From assembly GCA_017472105.1 (NCBI GenBank), contig JAFUQY010000445.1, positions 1 through 13,217 of the forward strand: a DNA stretch of 13,217 bases, written 5' to 3'. Shown piece after piece: positions 7,237 to 13,217 of the stretch; within the stretch, counting starts at the first letter, position 1; each line of letters opens with the position of its first letter. The notes under the pieces were generated by a model, which was given only the letters and a program-made list of their open reading frames with translations, had not been told where the DNA came from and did no database searches. Position numbers and translations under genes: made by a program. The stretch comes from Clostridia bacterium (GTDB taxonomy: Bacteria; Bacillota_A; Clostridia; Oscillospirales; CAG-272).

Positions 7237-8021
7237 GTCCGGCTGTACTGAAAACCATCATCATCATTTCCACCGCACTCTACGCCGGATCCCTCGTGAT
7301 CTGGAACCTGAAAAAGCAGAAAATCGCACTCTGGGGCTGGTCACTGGCGTGGCTGTGCTCGCTTGCGGTGGTCATCAACAACTTCATCGTCAACCATTAC
7401 GTGCCCTTCGTGAGCATGTATCAGATTCTCACCTTCTCCGCAGTCCTGTTCGCGCTGGTGTACCTCTATACCCGGTACTGCCGGAGGGGCGCATGGACAG
7501 CTCCGTACTTCATCGGATGCTCCCTGTTCGTCTCCATCGGGCTCTGCTTCATGGACGCACAGGCTGTGTGGAACTTCGCACCTTCTCTCAACTCCCCGTG
7601 GTTCATCCCGCACATTCTCCTGTACCTCATCTCCTACGTCATGGGCGCGGTTGCGTTCCTGATGATGCTCTCCCGGTACTTCACGAAAAAGGAGAACCGT
7701 CCCGAGGCTGACCGGCGCATTGACAGCGGTATTTACGACTGCGTCTGCGTGCTCTTCCCCTGCATGACCATGGGCATGTTCTTCGGTGCGCTGTGGGCGA
7801 ATGAGGTCTGGGGCGGATTCTGGAGCTGGGACATCAAGGAAATCTGGGCGTTTGTCACCTGGATGATCTGGATGTGCTGGCTGCATTTCAGACGCTCCGC
7901 GAAGCTGAAGAAGTACGGCGATATTCTCGTAGCCGTCGGCTTCATCGCAGTCATCGTCACGTTCGTGTTCGTACGGTTCATGAACACCGCCGGATCCTCC
8001 ATGCACGCATACATGGGCTGA
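7233..8021 (+). CDS. ccsA: CcsA/ResC-like heme-handling cytochrome c biogenesis protein
   Basis: A 262-residue polytopic membrane protein of the CcsA/CcmC/CcmF heme-handling family. The tryptophan-rich WWD signature is clear at about 188-205 (WANEVWGGFWSWDIKEIW), followed by WLHFR. Candidate heme-ligand histidines are visible in the expected places: His55 in NHYVPFVSMYQ, His127 in SPWFIPHILLYLISY, and His258 in GSSMHAYMG at the very end. His218 follows the WWD motif. About six to eight hydrophobic segments are apparent. With ResB it forms the System II synthase that brings heme across the membrane and attaches it to exported apocytochromes. The start codon overlaps the resB stop, and an AAGGAGG-like site (AAAAGGAGGA) lies in the end of resB, so the two are translationally coupled. 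At 262 residues it is a compact CcsA without the extra N-terminal segments of some homologues. Confidence 0.92.
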   Translation: MSPAVLKTIIIISTALYAGSLVIWNLKKQKIALWGWSLAWLCSLAVVINNFIVNHYVPFVSMYQILTFSAVLFALVYLYTRYCRRGAWTAPYFIGCSLFVSIGLCFMDAQAVWNFAPSLNSPWFIPHILLYLISYVMGAVAFLMMLSRYFTKKENRPEADRRIDSGIYDCVCVLFPCMTMGMFFGALWANEVWGGFWSWDIKEIWAFVTWMIWMCWLHFRRSAKLKKYGDILVAVGFIAVIVTFVFVRFMNTAGSSMHAYMG

Positions 8022-8080
8022 TCCGTATCCATCGCTTTCGCATAACAATTTTATATCATCTCCAAAGAAAGGCAAACATC

Positions 8081-10219
8081 ATGAAGCGAAAACTTTTATT
8101 CCTTCTGTCCGCGATCCTGCTTCTGACCGTATCCTGCGGCAAGGCAGAACCGGCATCGGACAACGTCGCCTCCGCGGATGCCGAATACGGTGAACGGGTT
8201 CCGTCTGAGAACTACATTTCACCCGCATCGGTTTACGCCGCTGACGACGGTTACGTTTACGCGGCAGATGCTACCGGCGGACGTATTTTCAAAATCGCTT
8301 CCGACGGCACCATCGCGGCACAGATCCAGCTCGACGGCTCCGCAAACTGCATCAAGACCCACGACGGTCTGATCTATGTGGGACGCGGCGGTCTTGGCGG
8401 CACTCTCACCGTGCTTGACAGCGAGCTGAAGGTCAAGAGCGAAATCACGGTCGGTCATACACCTCTGGACGTGGAATTCGCTGACGGCAAGGCTTACGTT
8501 GTCAACCGTTTCTCCGACGACATTACCATCGTCAATCTCTCCGATAACTCCACCACCACTGTGGAAGTCGGCAGAGAACCCATGGCGGCGGCATATCTGA
8601 ACGGCAAGCTCTACGTTGCATGTCACCTCCCCGAAGGTGCTGCCGATGAAGACAAGGTCAGCTCGAATGTTTACGTGGTTTCCGCGGACGGCAGTGTCAA
8701 GGCAATTGAACTCTGCAACGGCGCAGGCGGTGTTTCCGATATCGCGGCGACTCCCGACGGAAAATACCTCTTCGTGACCACTGTTATCGCGCGGTATCAG
8801 TATCCCACCACTCAGCTCGACGGCGCGTGGATCAACTCCAACGGCTTCGCGGTGATCGATGCATCCGACGACAGCTACAAGACCTCCATCCTGCTCGACG
8901 ATCCCATGCTCGGCGCGGCTTCTCCCTGGGGCATCGCGTTCGACAGCAGCACCGCGTACTTTGCGGCATCCGGCGTACATGAAATCGTGTCCGTTCCGCT
9001 CGACAAGCTGTACAGCATCCTCGAGTCGAACAAGAACAAGGGCGTTGAGCTCGCTGACCGGATCGGCATCCTCGACCTCATCCGCACCCGCACCAAGCTT
9101 CCCGGTGAAGGCGTACGTTCCATCTCCTACGCAAACGGCAAGCTCTACTGCGGTCAGTATTTCACCGGCGATATCGCTGTGATGGACGCGGAAACCTTTG
9201 AAATCACTTCCATTTCCCTCGGTGAACAGCCGGCGGCAGACATTGTCCGTGTCGGTGAAACCCTGTGGTACGACGCAACCGCGTGCTACCAGTACTGGGA
9301 ATCCTGCGCATCCTGCCACCCGAACGGACGCGTCGACGGCTTCAACTGGGACAACCTGAACGACGGTCTGGGCAACCCGAAATCCGCGGCATCCATGACC
9401 TACACCCACAGAACGCCTCCGGTAATGACCACCGGTATCCGTGCGGATGCTGAAACCGCTGTCCGTGCCGGTATGAAGTTCATCCAGTTCAACACCATCA
9501 GCGAGGAAGACAACAAGGCGATTGACGAATACCTCAAGAGCCAGCTTCCCGAACCTTCTCCCGCTCTTAATCTCGACGGTACTCTGAATGAAACCGCAAA
9601 GGAAGGCGAGGAACTCTTCGTTCAGTACGGCTGTGCGGAATGTCATCCCGCTCCGCTTTACACCGACCTCGAATACCACACCTCTCCCATTCTCGGTGAG
9701 GACGGCGGCTGGGAAAACCGTGACTTCGCAACACCCACTCTCGTGGAAGTATGGAGAACCGGTCCCTATATGTACAACGGCTCCGCGGCAACTCTTGAAG
9801 AAGCGGTAACGGCATTCATGCCCGACGGCGCATCCGAAGAAGACATCGCGAAGATCGCAGAATTTGTCCGCTCCATCGGTATGGAAGGCGAAGATTACGG
9901 CGTGGAACAGTTCTGGTCCGAGCTTGACGGCACCGTATCCCAGGGCAGACCCGCGGCAGGCGCTTCCGTCACCGGATACACCGTACGCTGCCAGTCCAAG
10001 GATACCAAGCCCGCGTACACCACCATCACCGTAAAGAACGCGGACGGTTCCGTGGCATTTGAAAACCAGTCCATCCTCGGCGAAATGCAGTACAACACCG
10101 CAGTCAAGGTGAATGTTGAAAACTGCATCGTTCCCGAAGGCGGCTCCGTTGAAATCTCCATCACCGACAAGAAGGGCAATGCGCTGGCAACAACCTATGT
10201 CCTGAGCGTGAAAAGCTGA
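8081..10219 (+). CDS. Di-heme c-type lipoprotein: beta-propeller fused to MauG/peroxidase-like domain
   Basis: A 712-residue exported lipoprotein. A hydrophobic signal ends in a lipobox with Cys19 (LLLTVSCGK). Residues about 45-400 form a YVTN/YncE-type beta-propeller (VYAADDGYVYAAD, TPLDVEFADGKAYVVNRF, EPMAAAYLNGKLYVACH). A di-heme domain follows: CASCH at 409-413 in the phrase CASCHPNGRVDGFNW, and CAECH at 518-522 followed by PAPLYTD. FATPTLVEVWRTGPYMYNGSAATLEEAV near 550-575 matches the C-terminal signature of bacterial cytochrome c peroxidase/MauG proteins, and Met580 is a candidate axial ligand by position. Residues about 645-712 look like a small beta-sandwich. The start at 8081 has GAAAGG about 9 bases upstream; earlier in-frame codons lie inside ccsA. 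The domain order resembles hydrazine synthase beta and gamma subunits joined together, and many uncharacterised planctomycete proteins. Reaction and electron partner are unknown. Confidence 0.88.
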   Translation: MKRKLLFLLSAILLLTVSCGKAEPASDNVASADAEYGERVPSENYISPASVYAADDGYVYAADATGGRIFKIASDGTIAAQIQLDGSANCIKTHDGLIYVGRGGLGGTLTVLDSELKVKSEITVGHTPLDVEFADGKAYVVNRFSDDITIVNLSDNSTTTVEVGREPMAAAYLNGKLYVACHLPEGAADEDKVSSNVYVVSADGSVKAIELCNGAGGVSDIAATPDGKYLFVTTVIARYQYPTTQLDGAWINSNGFAVIDASDDSYKTSILLDDPMLGAASPWGIAFDSSTAYFAASGVHEIVSVPLDKLYSILESNKNKGVELADRIGILDLIRTRTKLPGEGVRSISYANGKLYCGQYFTGDIAVMDAETFEITSISLGEQPAADIVRVGETLWYDATACYQYWESCASCHPNGRVDGFNWDNLNDGLGNPKSAASMTYTHRTPPVMTTGIRADAETAVRAGMKFIQFNTISEEDNKAIDEYLKSQLPEPSPALNLDGTLNETAKEGEELFVQYGCAECHPAPLYTDLEYHTSPILGEDGGWENRDFATPTLVEVWRTGPYMYNGSAATLEEAVTAFMPDGASEEDIAKIAEFVRSIGMEGEDYGVEQFWSELDGTVSQGRPAAGASVTGYTVRCQSKDTKPAYTTITVKNADGSVAFENQSILGEMQYNTAVKVNVENCIVPEGGSVEISITDKKGNALATTYVLSVKS

Positions 10220-10240
10220 GACCAAGGAGGATATACTTAA

Positions 10241-13217
10241 ATGAAGAAAACTTACCGCATTCTTTCTCTCCTGCTCGCTGTTCTGATGATCTGCTCCACT
10301 GCGCTGATCATTGTGCAGGCGGCGGAGGGTACGACTGAGGGTCTGACCTTCAGCGGCAGAAAGGCTGAGGCTGTCGGCAAGCTGTACGAAGAAACTCCGT
10401 ACTACGTGCTCGTCCGTCACCGTCAGCTCGGCGCATCCCACTACGCATACACCGAAGCTCTCGCAGAAGACCTCGGCAGCTCCAACCAGGATCCCGAAGG
10501 CAGTGAAGCCGTATTCAATCCCGGTTCCGAATTGGTTCTCGTTACCATCGTTGACAACGGCGACGGTACCTACAAGACTGTGGAAGAACAGCTTCTCAAC
10601 TCCCAGAAGGGCGTCATCCGTGACCCCGATGTTTCCACCGACGGCGAACGCATCCTCTTCTCCTGGAAGCAGAGCTCCGTGGACGATTACCACCTCTACG
10701 AAATGACCCTCGCAACCCGCGAGATCAAACAGCTCACCTTCGGCTCCGGTGCTGCGGACATCGAAGGCAAGTACCTCTCCGACGGATCCATCGTGTTCAG
10801 CTCCACCCGTGACATCCAGTCCGTTGACTGCTGGAAGACTCCGGTATCCAACCTGTACAAGATGAACGGCGACGGCACCGAAATCCTCCGTCTCGGTTAT
10901 GACCAGGTACATACCACCTATCCCACCGTTACCTCCGACGGACGTATCATCTACACCAGATGGGACTACAACGACCGTACCCAGATGTGGATTCAGGGCG
11001 TGTTCCAGATGTTCGAAGACGGTACCAACCAGACCGAGCTCTACGGCAACAACTCCAACTATCCCACGACCCTGATGCACACCAGAGAAATCCCCGGTGA
11101 GAGCGGCATGTACCTCTCCATTGCATCCGGTCACCACACCTACCAGCACGGTAAGCTCGTAACCATTGACACCACCACCGGCAGAAACGGTCCCGACGCG
11201 GTTGACTTCGTGTTCAACGACGGCACCAGAAAGCAGGACAACGTTGACGCATTCGGTCAGCAGGGCCGTCAGTACAAGTACCCCTACGCATTCTCCTCCG
11301 ACCTCTTCATGTATGCGGCAGTTGACCAGTACTCCAGCGTCAATGCCATGTTTGAAATCTGCGTATATGACAAGGAACTGGATCTGGAATTCACCTTCGT
11401 GGAACGCAACGGCAAGCTCCCTTGCAGCCAGATCGTTCCCGTATATACCCGCGATCTCTTCACCAGACCTTCCATGGTAAACTATGCCAAGGAAACCGGT
11501 ACCTTCTACGTTTCCAACGTGTATGAAGGCCCCGCAATGGAAGGCATCGAACCCGGTACCGCGAAGTACCTCCGTGTGGTTGAGCTGGAATTCCGTTCCT
11601 CCTCCATCGGCGCGACCTTCGCAGTCGGTTCCGGTACCGCTGACCCGTTCTCTCCTATTGCAACCGGTACAGGCTCGTGGGACGTCAAGACCGTGCTCGG
11701 CGTGGTTCCGATTGAAGCGGACGGCAGTGCACTGTTCACCGCTCCCGCAAACACTCCCATGTACTTCCAGCTTCTCGACGAAAACGGCAGTGTGATCCAG
11801 ACCATGCGTTCCTGGACGACGCTGATGCCCAACGAAACCTTCTCCTGCGTCGGCTGTCATGAAGACAAGAACATCGCGCCCACCGTCAGCGGTACCGTTA
11901 CCATGGCGATGAAGAAGGGTGTTCAGCAGCTCCAGCCCGACCTGTGGATGGAATCCGACCACGATCCTTACAGCGACGCTGACACCGAAGGCTTCTCCTT
12001 CCTCAAGGAAGTACAGCCCATCCTCGATGAAAGCTGCGTCGTATGTCACTCCAACCCCAACACCGCACTTTCCATGATCGGTCAGAGAGCAAGAGCGGTC
12101 AAGGTTCTCAACAACATCATTCCCGAAGACGCGGCATGGTTCTTCACCACCGCAAAGCCTGCCGACAAGTGGGAAACCCTCACCACGGTTGACTGGAACG
12201 GCGCACATGCTCCCTTCAGCTCCGGCAACGGCGATTACAACACCGAATGGGATTCCGGCGAAATCTGGGTGATGACCACCTTCACCGGTACCTATTACGA
12301 CCTCAACGAAGCATCCCTCACCTTCTCCGGCAATATCGTCGGTGATATCGAAATCTACGTCAACGGCAAGCTGATCCACGAAGGCTCTTACGACGGCAAG
12401 ACCGCTATCAAGGTCGACAACACCATGCGCAAGGCATTCCAGTTCGGCGACAACACCATTTCCGTTCATGTCAAGGGCTCCGCGTTCTCTCTTGCACTCG
12501 ATGCTGAAGAAGGAGAAGCCGGCGTTCAGAAGAATTTCTTCGATAACCTGACTGACTGGGAATACATCCAGGGTCCCAGCGAAGCAAAGGTTCAGGTTGA
12601 AGGCTGGATCGCCGGCGAAGACGACTCCACCAAGTGGAAGACCGCGCAGGCTCCCTTCGGTGACAGAAACATCGACGGCATCAAGTGGAAGACCGACTGG
12701 TCCGGCGACACCAGAAAGGCGATTGTACTCCGCAAGACCTTCACCGTCGACGATGTCAGCAAGTTTGCAGGCAGCGCACTCTCCACCAACATCACCTACG
12801 ACGACAGCATTGCAATCTACATCAACGGTGAGAAAGTATTCAGCGACGGCGGCTGGGTTGACTCCTACGTGGAACTCACCCTCGCGGCAGACGCTTCCAA
12901 GGTGCTCAAGAACGGCGAAAACATCATCGCTGTCTCCCTCATCAACACCGCGGGCGGACGTCAGTTTGACATGTCCCTCTTCTCCTTCGAAAAGCCCGAA
13001 GGCACCGAAACCGTTGAACCTCTCGATCCCTCCGTCGGTGCGGCGCAGTTCTCCCTCGAAGCACTGGATATCCTCGGTGCACGTCAGAAGAAGTACTGGC
13101 CCGTATCCTACCTCGTTCTGACCAGCTCCTATCAGAGCGGTTCCAACTGGTTCGCAACCTCCGACGGTGATTTCGTGAACTTCCTCTCCTCCATGAGCGT
13201 TCCCGAAATCATCACTC
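10241..13217 (+). CDS. Hydrazine synthase alpha-like exported di-heme propeller protein (3' end cut off)
   Basis: An open frame of 992 codons running off the window; it has no stop inside. Residues 1-27 are a signal peptide ending VQA. About 110-480 is a PD40/TolB-like beta-propeller (RDPDVSTDGERILFSW, YLSDGSIVFSSTRD, NLYKMNGDGTEI, DGRIIYTRWDY at about 233). CVGCH at 536-540 and CVVCH at 599-603, the latter in VQPILDESCVVCH, are c-type heme sites. This order, propeller then two hemes, matches the hydrazine synthase alpha subunit and its uncharacterised relatives. Residues about 630-755 and 785-918 are two jelly-roll-like modules (EIYVNGKLIHEG, IAIYINGEKVFSDGG) that appear inserted before the conserved YWPVSYLVLTSS motif at 952. 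AAGGAGG stands 10 bases upstream of the ATG, and the gene is 21 bases from the di-heme lipoprotein, so the two are cotranscribed. Substrate unknown. Confidence 0.88.
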   Translation, partial: MKKTYRILSLLLAVLMICSTALIIVQAAEGTTEGLTFSGRKAEAVGKLYEETPYYVLVRHRQLGASHYAYTEALAEDLGSSNQDPEGSEAVFNPGSELVLVTIVDNGDGTYKTVEEQLLNSQKGVIRDPDVSTDGERILFSWKQSSVDDYHLYEMTLATREIKQLTFGSGAADIEGKYLSDGSIVFSSTRDIQSVDCWKTPVSNLYKMNGDGTEILRLGYDQVHTTYPTVTSDGRIIYTRWDYNDRTQMWIQGVFQMFEDGTNQTELYGNNSNYPTTLMHTREIPGESGMYLSIASGHHTYQHGKLVTIDTTTGRNGPDAVDFVFNDGTRKQDNVDAFGQQGRQYKYPYAFSSDLFMYAAVDQYSSVNAMFEICVYDKELDLEFTFVERNGKLPCSQIVPVYTRDLFTRPSMVNYAKETGTFYVSNVYEGPAMEGIEPGTAKYLRVVELEFRSSSIGATFAVGSGTADPFSPIATGTGSWDVKTVLGVVPIEADGSALFTAPANTPMYFQLLDENGSVIQTMRSWTTLMPNETFSCVGCHEDKNIAPTVSGTVTMAMKKGVQQLQPDLWMESDHDPYSDADTEGFSFLKEVQPILDESCVVCHSNPNTALSMIGQRARAVKVLNNIIPEDAAWFFTTAKPADKWETLTTVDWNGAHAPFSSGNGDYNTEWDSGEIWVMTTFTGTYYDLNEASLTFSGNIVGDIEIYVNGKLIHEGSYDGKTAIKVDNTMRKAFQFGDNTISVHVKGSAFSLALDAEEGEAGVQKNFFDNLTDWEYIQGPSEAKVQVEGWIAGEDDSTKWKTAQAPFGDRNIDGIKWKTDWSGDTRKAIVLRKTFTVDDVSKFAGSALSTNITYDDSIAIYINGEKVFSDGGWVDSYVELTLAADASKVLKNGENIIAVSLINTAGGRQFDMSLFSFEKPEGTETVEPLDPSVGAAQFSLEALDILGARQKKYWPVSYLVLTSSYQSGSNWFATSDGDFVNFLSSMSVPEIIT

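Noticed and set aside
7341..8075. A minus-strand frame of 244 codons opposite ccsA.
   Set aside because: Charged low-complexity product antisense to a gene with the complete WWD motif and heme histidines.
8022..8080. A possible separate promoter for the di-heme lipoprotein gene.
   Set aside because: The gap is AT-rich in part (TTTTATATC) but no -35 box at suitable spacing is visible; only the ribosome binding site is supported.
8219..12469. A 1416-codon open frame on the minus strand opposite both cytochrome genes.
   Set aside because: It lies in exact codon register with the sense genes, so it stays open simply because those genes avoid TTA, CTA and TCA codons. Its product is a Val/Gly/Glu/Asp-rich sequence with no recognisable domain, while the sense proteins have signal peptides, ribosome binding sites and heme motifs.
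10241..13217. Calling the large protein a true hydrazine synthase subunit and the host an anammox organism.
   Set aside because: The neighbouring genes are Bacillota-like, the tyrosine expected near the first heme is absent, and large inserted modules are present; only family-level resemblance is supported.

Overview
The window looks like a chromosome segment from a Gram-positive anaerobe, most likely an uncultured member of the Clostridia (inference). The grounds are strong AGGAGG-type ribosome binding sites, TTGnnn-17-TATAAT-type sigma-A promoters, intrinsic terminators, and a three-gene block resembling Bacillus subtilis ydjI-ydjG-ydjH. The right half carries c-type cytochromes whose closest recalled relatives are in Planctomycetes, Verrucomicrobia and anammox bacteria. 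That is unexpected in such a host.

Layout. (1) Positions 1-2756, minus strand: a two-gene operon with its own promoter and terminator. It encodes a right-handed beta-helix carbohydrate-active protein, followed by a KDPG/KHG-type aldolase overlapping it by 4 bp. The pair suggests polysaccharide or uronate use. (2) Positions 2757-6380, minus strand: a three-gene operon encoding an SPFH protein with four C-terminal zinc ribbons, a zinc-ribbon membrane protein and a TPM-domain membrane protein. This is the YdjI/YdjG/YdjH set linked in Bacillus to the PspA membrane-stress response; no PspA is present here. (3) Positions 6381-6534: a divergent promoter region with one good promoter on each strand. 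(4) Positions 6535-13217, plus strand: a four-gene run. It starts with a minimal ResB-like protein and a CcsA/ResC-like protein (System II cytochrome c maturation). A lipoprotein follows that fuses a beta-propeller to a di-heme MauG/peroxidase-like domain. Last is a very large exported di-heme propeller protein cut off by the window end.

How the plus-strand genes work together. The first two genes supply heme-attachment machinery outside the membrane and the next two are the clients, each with two CXXCH motifs. The pair resembles the subunits of hydrazine synthase: a propeller plus di-heme peroxidase protein (like the beta and gamma subunits, fused in one protein) beside an alpha-like protein (N-terminal propeller, then two heme sites). 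I do not claim hydrazine chemistry. The substrate is unknown, and the alpha-like protein has two jelly-roll-like modules inserted after its second heme motif. This cassette is the most interesting content of the window.

There is no gene-free stretch longer than about 300 bases. I saw no tRNA, rRNA, CRISPR array or insertion sequence.
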